This document shows, one piece after another, positions 1 through 6,535 of a stretch of DNA of 64,000 bases; the first letter of the stretch is position 1; each line of letters starts with the position of its first letter. This DNA comes from Vallitalea maricola. Its GTDB lineage: Bacteria; Bacillota; Clostridia; Lachnospirales; Vallitaleaceae. The notes under the pieces were generated by a model, which had not been told where the DNA came from, made no database searches, and was given only the letters and a program-made list of their open reading frames with translations. The stretch is from positions 62,001 to 126,000 of the forward strand of contig NZ_BTPU01000025.1 of assembly GCF_036985595.1 (NCBI RefSeq), given 5' to 3'. The position numbers and the translations under genes are program-made.

Positions 1-189
1 CACCTTATCTACCATACATCTTTACATCCTTTATAATTTCTGTTTAGCCATAAATAAGTGACTCTTTTAATATACTAGACTTGTTCAAATAAATCAATAG
101 TCAAGTTAAATCTTTGTTATATATGCTTCATTATTAACAGTTTGTTAATATCTTATATACAAATTAGCGATTGCATAACAGTCGCTCCA
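1..189. other. Non-coding left edge
   Basis: No supported gene lies here. The stretch is AT-rich and, read on the minus strand, would be the leader of a leftward gene starting beyond base 1. Synteny in related genomes often puts tilS next to spoIIE, but that is inference only. TTGACT- and TTGAAC-like hexamers are present on the minus strand, but I cannot assign a firm promoter. Confidence 0.4.
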
Positions 190-287
190 ATAGTATAGGG
201 GAATATTTCGTCAGCCAGTTAAACATCCGTGTTTAAAAGGCTGAGTTCGCCATCCATGGCTCACTGCTCCATATTCCCCTATACTAT
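190..287. repeat. Palindromic repeat family A, copy 1
   Basis: This is a 98-bp element with perfect 17-bp inverted arms (190-206 and 271-287). Inside are two further hairpins: a CAGCC/GGCTG stem near 212-243 and a small GCC/GGC stem near 249-260. As RNA or cruciform DNA it would be a three-way junction. The second copy, at 3022-3119, has the same length and orientation and differs at five positions. Neither copy has a coding frame, so it looks like a non-autonomous mobile or structured intergenic repeat. It sits downstream of spoIIE. Confidence 0.85.
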
Positions 288-364
288 TTGCGCTCGATAT
301 TTAGAATTCGGAGCTTACTGTATAGTATAATATTGCATATGCGAGAATTAGTTCTTTCCTATAA

Positions 365-402
365 GATTAAAAGCGGAGAAAACCTTTAATATTTCTCCGC
401 TA
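365..402 (-). terminator. Terminator after spoIIE
   Basis: An 8-bp stem (AGCGGAGA, 372-379, with TCTCCGCT, 394-401) is followed on the minus strand by a short T-rich stretch. It lies 20 bases past the spoIIE stop codon and fits a rho-independent terminator, though the T tract is weak. Confidence 0.7.
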
Positions 403-421
403 TTAGTACTTATAATAATAA

Positions 422-2797
422 TTATCCCGCTTTTTCCCATATTCTCATAACCAGTACAGTCATATCATCTTTCAACATGCCTCCTGTCTTTTCTCTGGCT
501 GCTTCTAATATGTAATCAGCCATATCCTGTGGATTTCTACTATCCAATTTATGTAGAGACTCCTCTACCCACTTCTCTTTATCAATCTCCTCATCCTCGC
601 AATCTAATATTCCATCTGTAACCATTATAACCATATCGCCATTTCTTAGATTCTTGGTAGTTGATTCACTTTCTATCTCATTCAACATCCCCATAGGGAG
701 TGATGTTGATTTTACTACCTCTACTTTATTTCCTCTCTTTATGAATGACGATGCAGCCCCAATTTTTACAAATTCACATACACCTGTATATCTATCAACT
801 AAACCCATATCCAGAGTTGAAAAAGTTTGCTCACTAGATTTTAATACAAGTATTGAATTTATCATTTTTATTGCTGTTTCACCATCAAATCCTGCTTCCA
901 GCAATTGTTCTAATAATTCAATAGCAGCTTTACTTTCTTTGAAAGCTTTCAATCCTGTACCCATTCCATCTGAGAGTGCAACGATATCTTGTCCTTTTGG
1001 CAGATTCAAAAAGGTATAGCTGTCACCGGATATGTCTTTATAGTCCTTACTGGCTCTAGCGACCCCTTTTGCAATTCTGTAAACCTCACTTTCAATAAAT
1101 TTCACTTGACAATATTTACTCCCATTAATATATTTGCACCCTTCTTCTAATCTCATTTTTTTCTTGGTGAATTTATTAATTACAGGAGTTATATCTTTCA
1201 TGCTTTTCGTTTTATCTCCACTATATTTTATCTTGAGACTTACTTCCATCCTTTGGTTACTTGCTTTATATACCACCACATCTTTTACAATAATATCGTC
1301 CTTTTTTAATTCCTCAGAAATTTTATTTTCCAAATCTGTATTAAACTCTATATTCTTATATAAATTATTTCCTAACTTGTCAATGATATCTGCAACGGAA
1401 TAAAACTGCTGGGATATTAGTTGTCTGTTTTCAGCAATTTTATTTTCCCAAGTTAGATTTATTTTATATAACTCAAATAATCTATTTGTTGTTATTATGA
1501 ATTCCTTTGGCTTTATACATTTTTTAATAAAGACATCAGGAATATCATCTTCGGTTATCTGATTTTTATTTTCTACAGCGGAAAAAATACTAAATACTGT
1601 TCTATATGTATCATAAAACTCTTTTTGCCAGCACATTTTGCACATGCTACAGTCTTTACATACTTTTTCCGCTACATCATCTAAGAGCTTATTCACCTCC
1701 TCAGTTGTTAGATTCACTCTCCTTTCAGATATATGTTCAAAAGTCTTAGCAATATTTTGAAAAGAATCGGAAAAATTGTTTAACTTCTCACTGATGATTC
1801 CTTGTACTTTGTCTATATATTTATCCTCTTCTATTGAGGTTTTTTTCATTGAATATATCTGCTCTTGTTCGTTGGGTAATATAGCAAATATACCTACACT
1901 TACAATCAAGGCTTTTACTATCTGGAAATCCAGGTTAAGGGGAGATATGAAATACCATAAACCAATTGTCCCTAGAGAAAATCCTATTATACTACCTACT
2001 TTCCCTAATTCCCGAAATAGAGCTGACAGTATCCCAACCATACCGAATATACCTATTATCTCCGGTTCATATCTCCCCATCAGAACTAATACTATTCCAG
2101 ATATCACACCTATAATGGCACCTGTACCAATACCATGTCTATATCCTAGAATCAAGATAACTGAGAATATCCAGATTTCTATGAATCCTAATCCCATAAC
2201 AGTTATGTCAGCTATACCAGCAACTGCTGTACCCATTATTATGGCTTCACTGATTAGTATTTCATTAGTTGCTTTTTTATCTTCTTCGTGCTCAAATAAA
2301 TATTTGAGTCCACGCCCATATATTAATACTAATGAAAATATAGAAGCACTTTCTAATAATGAAACAAACATATTATTGAATAAGTTGTTTTGTATGATTC
2401 CAGCAGTGATCGTAATAATCAAACAGCTGGTTGCAGCTATCACCCCCTCGTGAATCAGCAAAGGTTTCTTGCCTTTTATATCTAAAATAGAGTTTACTGA
2501 TACTATGAGTATCATAATTAGTGCATATTTCAATGCATCGATTATTGGCATAGCAGTAAGTAAACCTATCAAAACTGAAAAGAACATCCATATTCGATTT
2601 TTCTTATCAATATATACAGCTGAAAAGTATGCCATTGCCATAGGATTCATATTACCAAACATTACTGCTCTACCCATCATTAGACCTACAGCATACATAA
2701 AAATTAATTTTAGTATTTTCAATCCTTCTTTTTGTATTTTATCTTTTTTTGTTATTAGCATCCTAGTTTGTTCTACTGTAATGTTAGTTTTACCCAT
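422..2797 (-). CDS. spoIIE: Stage II sporulation protein E (PP2C phosphatase)
   Basis: SpoIIE is the membrane PP2C-type serine phosphatase that dephosphorylates the anti-anti-sigma factor SpoIIAA and so activates sigma-F in the forespore; it also works at the asymmetric septum. The 791-residue product has about ten hydrophobic segments in roughly the first 310 residues, a linker with a CxxCxxCxxC cluster (CKDCSMCKMC) near 385, and a C-terminal PP2C domain with DSYTFLNLPKG, SDGMGTG, VTDGILDC and a final DDMTVLV. The ATG at 2797 was chosen because GGGAGGAGA lies at the right distance; an upstream in-frame TTG (2818) would put this site inside the gene. Length matches the Bacillus protein (about 827). 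Confidence 0.97.
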   Translation of the reverse strand: MGKTNITVEQTRMLITKKDKIQKEGLKILKLIFMYAVGLMMGRAVMFGNMNPMAMAYFSAVYIDKKNRIWMFFSVLIGLLTAMPIIDALKYALIMILIVSVNSILDIKGKKPLLIHEGVIAATSCLIITITAGIIQNNLFNNMFVSLLESASIFSLVLIYGRGLKYLFEHEEDKKATNEILISEAIIMGTAVAGIADITVMGLGFIEIWIFSVILILGYRHGIGTGAIIGVISGIVLVLMGRYEPEIIGIFGMVGILSALFRELGKVGSIIGFSLGTIGLWYFISPLNLDFQIVKALIVSVGIFAILPNEQEQIYSMKKTSIEEDKYIDKVQGIISEKLNNFSDSFQNIAKTFEHISERRVNLTTEEVNKLLDDVAEKVCKDCSMCKMCWQKEFYDTYRTVFSIFSAVENKNQITEDDIPDVFIKKCIKPKEFIITTNRLFELYKINLTWENKIAENRQLISQQFYSVADIIDKLGNNLYKNIEFNTDLENKISEELKKDDIIVKDVVVYKASNQRMEVSLKIKYSGDKTKSMKDITPVINKFTKKKMRLEEGCKYINGSKYCQVKFIESEVYRIAKGVARASKDYKDISGDSYTFLNLPKGQDIVALSDGMGTGLKAFKESKAAIELLEQLLEAGFDGETAIKMINSILVLKSSEQTFSTLDMGLVDRYTGVCEFVKIGAASSFIKRGNKVEVVKSTSLPMGMLNEIESESTTKNLRNGDMVIMVTDGILDCEDEEIDKEKWVEESLHKLDSRNPQDMADYILEAAREKTGGMLKDDMTVLVMRIWEKAG

Positions 2798-2880
2798 ATA
2801 TTCTCCTCCCCTTCGCAAAATATTATTTAATTATGATTAATCGCTGGTTGACTAATCCAATCATCTCTTGGTGAGAACTA

Positions 2881-2976
2881 ATTATATATGATGCAAATGG
2901 AATTGTTTGTCATAACTTGTATCCAAAATAAAAAAACTTTTAGACAAATTTTCTCATGAATAGGTTAATTATCGAA
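2881..2976 (-). promoter_or_regulatory. Probable spoIIE promoter with Spo0A-like boxes
   Basis: On the minus strand ATGACA (2908-2913) and TATAAT (2881-2886) are separated by 21 bp. Known Spo0A-dependent sigma-A promoters (spoIIE, spoIIG) in Bacillus have the same unusually long spacer. Upstream are two sites one mismatch from the Spo0A box TGTCGAA: TGTCTAA (minus, 2940-2946) and TATCGAA (plus, 2970-2976). The hexamers and spacing are visible; Spo0A control is inferred. Confidence 0.55.
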
Positions 2977-3015
2977 TAGAGGTGGGTTATTATGTTTATA
3001 GGTGGAAGAACGGTC

Positions 3016-3125
3016 GTGGAGATAGTATAGGGGAATATTTCGTCAGCCCGTTAAACGTCCGTGTTTAAAGGGCTGAGTTCGCCGTCCATGGCTCACTGCT
3101 TCATATTCCCCTATACTATCTCCAC
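3016..3125. repeat. Palindromic repeat family A, copy 2
   Basis: The 98-bp core (3022-3119) repeats copy 1 at 190-287 with five changes. Here the arms extend by six further paired bases (GTGGAG at 3016-3021 with CTCCAC at 3120-3125). Copy 1 has a different but partly complementary sequence at that place. The internal CAGCC/GGCTG stem gains one pair relative to copy 1. Together the copies flank spoIIE in the same orientation. Confidence 0.85.
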
Positions 3126-3314
3126 TCGGTGTTTAAATCATGGGTATAAAGATTATAAACATAAGGTGGTTTAAAGTGTGGATTAATGTGCTTATTTTAT
3201 TTATTAAGCTAATTGATAATTTAATTAAATAATAATTACCTTGTACCTTTTACTTTGTAATGTAGGCTACAACCGCATTCTTTTTACTAGCTTAAGAGTG
3301 GTAAATATAGAACT

Positions 3315-3437
3315 AACCATATATAGTGATAATAACGACTTTTACGGCTTGTTGCCATACCTTATAAACAGCTAGAAGCAACAAACGTAACGAGAGTGAT
3401 TATCACTATATATGGTTTCAATATACAACCGTTGTCT
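3315..3437. repeat. Palindromic repeat family B, copy 1
   Basis: Perfect 19-bp inverted arms (3315-3333 and 3399-3417) enclose 65 bp with an inner hairpin, TTGTTGC with GCAACAA. A further 20 bp after the right arm (3418-3437) is identical in the second copy at 22617-22740. No coding frame is present, so it looks like a small non-autonomous (MITE-like) or structured repeat. It lies between spoIIE and divIC. Confidence 0.85.
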
Positions 3438-3516
3438 ATTTTAATCTTAATGCTTTACCCACAGTCTGAAATATGACAATACTATTATTCTTAAGTTTCT
3501 AAGAATATAAAAGCTC

Positions 3517-3556
3517 ACAAAAAAAAGAGTATTTCCTTAAACAGGAAACCTCTTAT
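3517..3556 (-). terminator. Terminator after divIC
   Basis: On the minus strand the last bases of divIC open a hairpin (AGAGG and TTTCCT pairing with AGGAAA and a TCT end, 3525-3554) followed by a run of eight T. It is a clear rho-independent terminator overlapping the stop codon. Confidence 0.8.
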
Positions 3557-3855
3557 TCTTCTTCATTTACAAATATTATTTCATCAGGTTTAACTAGTCC
3601 AAATTTTTCTCTTCCCAATTGTTCTATGTATTCATCTGATTTAATGTATTCTTTTTGTTTTAATAGGTCTATGTGTTTTTGTTCTTCTGTTTCTATTTGC
3701 TGTTCTAGTTTCATCTCATCTTTCTCTAGCTGGAGGTTCTTAACATACAGTGTTGATACTCTAATACTTACGACAACGGTTAGTAGTATTAATACTAGTG
3801 TAGAAAACAATATAGCTTTTGTTTTTTTTCTTTTTCTTCTCAAGTAAACTATCAT
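3553..3855 (-). CDS. divIC: Septum formation initiator, DivIC/FtsB family
   Basis: This is a 100-residue bitopic membrane protein of the divisome. It has a short basic cytoplasmic start (YLRRKRKKTK), one membrane helix (about 14-32), then an extracytoplasmic coiled coil (about 38-70) and the family's EKFGLVKPDE-type end. DivIC/FtsB proteins form a complex with FtsL and DivIB/FtsQ and activate septal peptidoglycan synthesis. It is the last gene of the yab sporulation/division cluster, downstream of yabQ, the same position as in Bacillus. The ATG is preceded by GAAAGG. Length is typical. Confidence 0.93.
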   Translation of the reverse strand: MIVYLRRKRKKTKAILFSTLVLILLTVVVSIRVSTLYVKNLQLEKDEMKLEQQIETEEQKHIDLLKQKEYIKSDEYIEQLGREKFGLVKPDEIIFVNEEE

Positions 3856-3918
3856 TCCTTTCTCGTAACAACATTTGTATATGCTTAAAGCGTTTTATCA
3901 TACTTTAAGTTAATATAT

Positions 3919-4407
3919 CTATTTCTTTTTAAATATCACTTTTACGTCCTTAATAATCTTCTTATATTTTATTATCAACCATTTGCCGAATTTTTTCAAG
4001 AGTTTATATATTTTTCTGACTACAAAATTGATAGGACGAAGTAAAAGTTTTATTGGTCCTATTATTATCTTGAACAAGAATTTTATTATTTTAGCTATGA
4101 AGGAATATATTTTCATGAATATCATTAATACTAGTTTGCTTATTAAGAAGAAATAGATTATTAAGCCTAAGAATACTCCTATGTATAAAAATCCTCTTAG
4201 GACACCATTATTGTTTTTAAATATGTCCATGAATATTATAAAGCTTCCAAATAGCCAAAATATAAAATCTTGTACATTGATAAGCCATTTAGGATGTTTT
4301 ATTATTCTTCTAAGAACTCTAACTAAATCATACACAAATCCTAGAAAAAGACCACTTAGTATTGACATAATGAAGCTGATTGCTTGAGCACTTACTAAAC
4401 TATTCAT
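3919..4407 (-). CDS. yabQ: Spore cortex biosynthesis protein YabQ
   Basis: YabQ is a mother-cell membrane protein needed for spore cortex formation in Bacillus. The 162-residue product shows the family start (SLVSAQAISFIMSILSGLFLG), about four hydrophobic segments in the first 105 residues, and a strongly basic, hydrophobic tail with several lysine-rich repeats. It starts 7 bases after the yabP stop, with TTAGGTGA before the ATG, so yabP and yabQ are one transcription unit, probably under sigma-E. The tail has many KII/LLRP-type segments and is the least conserved part. Confidence 0.92.
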   Translation of the reverse strand: MNSLVSAQAISFIMSILSGLFLGFVYDLVRVLRRIIKHPKWLINVQDFIFWLFGSFIIFMDIFKNNNGVLRGFLYIGVFLGLIIYFFLISKLVLMIFMKIYSFIAKIIKFLFKIIIGPIKLLLRPINFVVRKIYKLLKKFGKWLIIKYKKIIKDVKVIFKKK

Positions 4408-4414
4408 AAATCAC

Positions 4415-4696
4415 CTAACCAAATAATTTTGACATAAATGATCCTTTAGACCCGTATCTAGCACCATCACTGTATTCTAAGCTTTCAATCTGCCCATCTA
4501 ATTCTAATTCCTCTTTTTCTAGATTCAACCTATTAACATGTAGTTCTAAACCTTTAATGGTAAGCGTTCCCATCTCAGTCTCAACCATGACAACGTCCGT
4601 ATCAAAAGATATGACATCAGAAACTCCTGTTATAGAAATTCTTTCTCTATCATTGATAACTAACCTATGGTTCATATTAGTATGCTTTTCTTCCAT
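4415..4696 (-). CDS. yabP: Sporulation protein YabP
   Basis: YabP is a small (93-residue) mother-cell protein required for normal sporulation in Bacillus. The sequence shows the family pattern: NHRLVINDRERISITGVSDV, then FDTDVVMVETEMGTLTIKG and a HVNRLNLEKEELELDG segment, a compact beta-rich fold. A strong GAGGAGGG precedes the ATG. It leads the yabP-yabQ pair and is separated from rqcP by a terminator and a candidate sigma-E promoter, so it can be expressed independently of the housekeeping genes upstream. Confidence 0.94.
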   Translation of the reverse strand: MEEKHTNMNHRLVINDRERISITGVSDVISFDTDVVMVETEMGTLTIKGLELHVNRLNLEKEELELDGQIESLEYSDGARYGSKGSFMSKLFG

Positions 4697-4732
4697 GTTT
4701 ACCCTCCTCTTAATGTGGATTACCTATAATTC

Positions 4733-4761
4733 ATTATATTAACCTATAGAGGGATTTATTC
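4733..4761 (-). promoter_or_regulatory. Candidate sigma-E promoter for yabPQ
   Basis: On the minus strand GAATAAA (4755-4761) and AATATAAT (4733-4740) are 14 bp apart, fitting the sigma-E consensus (KMATATT, N14-15, CATACAHT) at 5 of 7 and 6 of 8 positions. It lies 37 bases before yabP, just past the rqcP terminator. Sigma-E control of yabP is known in Bacillus; here it is inferred from the match. Confidence 0.4.
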
Positions 4762-4802
4762 TAATCTAATGTGTTTTTATGGGACGTACCGTTAAAAAGA
4801 TA

Positions 4803-4846
4803 GAAAAAGGCTGTCTCATCCATTAAAATCCTATGAGGCAACCTTT
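4803..4846 (-). terminator. Terminator after rqcP
   Basis: On the minus strand a stem of about 11 bp (4833-4843 with 4809-4819, including G-T pairs) is followed by five T. It separates rqcP from the sporulation pair yabP-yabQ. Confidence 0.8.
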
Positions 4847-4850
4847 CGTT

Positions 4851-5090
4851 CTATAGATACTTGAACATATCTTTAGCTTCATCTTTTTTTACTGTTTCCT
4901 TTACCATTAATACTTCTACCTTAACCGCTTTATTACCGAATTGAATTTCTATTATATCTCCAACAGATACTTTTGTTCCTGCTTTAGCTACTTTTTCATT
5001 GATCTTGATTCTACCTGCGTCACATGCCTCATTAGCTACGGTTCTTCTTTTAATTAGTCTTGATACCTTAAGATATTTATCTAATCTCAT
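4851..5090 (-). CDS. rqcP: S4-domain RNA-binding protein RqcP (YabO)
   Basis: This 79-residue protein is almost entirely an S4 RNA-binding domain: MRLDKYLKVSRLIKRRT at the start, then GRIKINEKVAKAGTKVSVGDIIEI. In Bacillus, RqcP/YabO binds stalled 50S subunits and cooperates with RqcH in adding alanine tails to stalled nascent chains (ribosome-associated quality control). Size, order of motifs and location between hup and yabP match the family. GGCAGGTGG precedes the ATG. A strong terminator follows directly, so it is the end of the hup-side transcript. Confidence 0.94.
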   Translation of the reverse strand: MRLDKYLKVSRLIKRRTVANEACDAGRIKINEKVAKAGTKVSVGDIIEIQFGNKAVKVEVLMVKETVKKDEAKDMFKYL

Positions 5091-5133
5091 ATTACCACCT
5101 GCCTTTTTGTAGATTAATATTTATATAATAAAT

Positions 5134-5168
5134 AAAAAAATCTGCACCATATAGTGCAGATTTTTAGA
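5134..5168 (-). terminator. Terminator after hup
   Basis: A symmetric hairpin (AATCTGCAC at 5138-5146 with GTGCAGATT at 5154-5162) has A and T runs on both sides, so it could terminate in either direction. It follows hup with a T run on the minus strand. Confidence 0.85.
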
Positions 5169-5183
5169 AATTAAATGTTTTAC

Positions 5184-5462
5184 CTAGCGACCATTTACAG
5201 CGTCTTTTAAAGCTTTTCCAGCTTTGAATCTTGGAGCTTTTGAAGCTGCAATTTGCATTGGTTCTCCAGTTTGTGGGTTTCTACCTTCTCTTGCTGCTCT
5301 TTCAGTAACATCAAAAGTACCAAATCCAACTAATTGAATTTTGCCCCCATTACTTAACTCATTTGAAACTACATCAATAAATGATTTTAACGCTTTTTCT
5401 GCATCTTTTTTACTTAATTCAGTTTGTTCTGCCATAGCCGTAACTAATTCAGCTTTGTTCAT
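5184..5462 (-). CDS. hup: DNA-binding protein HU
   Basis: HU is the small histone-like nucleoid protein that bends DNA as a dimer. The 92-residue product has the complete family pattern: MNKAELVTAMAEQTELSKKD at the start, GFGTFDVTERAAREGRNPQTG containing the DNA-clamping beta arm, and the APRFKAGKALKDAVN end. A strong GAGGAGGAG precedes the ATG. It has its own terminator and, upstream, three perfect palindromes in tandem, so it is probably transcribed as its own unit. Confidence 0.97.
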   Translation of the reverse strand: MNKAELVTAMAEQTELSKKDAEKALKSFIDVVSNELSNGGKIQLVGFGTFDVTERAAREGRNPQTGEPMQIAASKAPRFKAGKALKDAVNGR

Positions 5463-5506
5463 AATAACTCCTCCTCTACTTTAATATTATATTATTTTGA
5501 ACAAAG

Positions 5507-5564
5507 GCGCATATATGCGCTGCTAAGAATATTCTTAGCTTTATAAACAATCGTTTAAACGATT
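5507..5564. promoter_or_regulatory. Three tandem perfect palindromes upstream of hup
   Basis: Within 58 bp lie three different perfect palindromes: 14 bp at 5507-5520 (GCGCATATATGCGC), 18 bp at 5522-5539 (GCTAAGAATATTCTTAGC) and 16 bp at 5549-5564 (AATCGTTTAAACGATT). They fill the gap between the mazG stop and the hup leader. None is followed by a proper T tract, so plain terminators are unlikely; protein operators or cruciform sites are possible. Confidence 0.6.
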
Positions 5565-5568
5565 ATTC

Positions 5569-6375
5569 TTAATGTTCTTTAAGCTGCTCCCATAACTTGT
5601 CCAGTTCAGTCATTGTTATGTCGTTCATGCTTAAACCTTTTTGTATTACAAGGTTTTCTATTCCCTCAAATCTATTTATAAACTTTTCTGTAGCATTTGT
5701 CAAGGAAAATTCAGTATTTAATTTCAAAAACCTTGAAATATTAACCATTGAAAATAGTAAATCCCCATATTCTTCCATAATGTTACAATTATTACCAATT
5801 CTCATGGCTTCTTCTAATTCTTCCAATTCCTCGTGTACTTTTGCCATAACTTGGCTTATGTCTGTAAAATCAAAACCTGCATCTCTAGCTTTTTTTTGAA
5901 CTTTTACTGCTCTCATTAATGCAGGAAGAGCTTTTGGCACTTTTCTCATGTCTTCAGTATAGGAAATATTGTTTTTTTCAACTTTTTTAATTTCATTCCA
6001 CTTTATAGTAACTTCTTCAGGCGATTTATCTTGTTTTTCTTTAAATACATGTGGATGTCTTCTGATAAGTTTCTCACATATACCATTAATTACATCATCA
6101 ATATTAAAATTCTCATTATCAGTGGCTATTTGAGAATGGAATACTACATGTAATAACATGTCTCCAAGTTCTTCTTGCAGGTTTTCCATATCATTATTAT
6201 CGATTGCCTCTAATACCTCATATACTTCTTCTAAGGTACCACCTCTAAGGCTTTCATGTGTTTGAACTTTATCCCAAGGACAACCTTCTTCACTTCTCAA
6301 TACTCTAATGATATTTTTGAGCTCTTCAAAAGAATAATTTTTATTATTTTTGTAAATTTTTGTCACCACAATCAT
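5569..6375 (-). CDS. mazG: Nucleoside triphosphate pyrophosphohydrolase MazG
   Basis: MazG hydrolyses NTPs/dNTPs to monophosphate and pyrophosphate and clears aberrant or excess nucleotides. The 268-residue protein has two MazG repeats: the first with EEGCPWDKVQTHESLRGGTLEEVYEV and the metal-binding EELGDMLLHVVFHS, the second with EELEELEEA and MEEYGDLLFSMVNI. Bacillus YabN carries an extra N-terminal methylase domain; that domain is absent here, so this is the shorter E. coli-like form. The start is uncertain: the ATG at 6375 has only a weak ribosome site, and GTG codons two or three residues in are alternatives. Confidence 0.95.
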   Translation of the reverse strand: MIVVTKIYKNNKNYSFEELKNIIRVLRSEEGCPWDKVQTHESLRGGTLEEVYEVLEAIDNNDMENLQEELGDMLLHVVFHSQIATDNENFNIDDVINGICEKLIRRHPHVFKEKQDKSPEEVTIKWNEIKKVEKNNISYTEDMRKVPKALPALMRAVKVQKKARDAGFDFTDISQVMAKVHEELEELEEAMRIGNNCNIMEEYGDLLFSMVNISRFLKLNTEFSLTNATEKFINRFEGIENLVIQKGLSMNDITMTELDKLWEQLKEH

Positions 6376-6535
6376 TCCAATCAGATAATATATAACAAAT
6401 TATACCATAATATAATAAGCTAATAAACAAAATTTTATTTATTCTACTTGCTGATTTATAAAATTAGTTTTATTTTATTATTTTTTCATTGCCCTAAATA
6501 GGTCTATTTTTTTTATTTTAGTGTTAATGCACTAT

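Noticed and set aside
190..287. tRNA-like gene in repeat A
   Set aside because: The three-way fold looks tRNA-like at first, but there is no T loop, no anticodon arm and the outer stem is 17 bp.
1776..2453. Long plus-strand open frame of 225 codons inside spoIIE
   Set aside because: It is antisense to the membrane part of spoIIE, lacks a ribosome site, and its hydrophobic, Pro/Ile-rich translation is the usual shadow of transmembrane coding.
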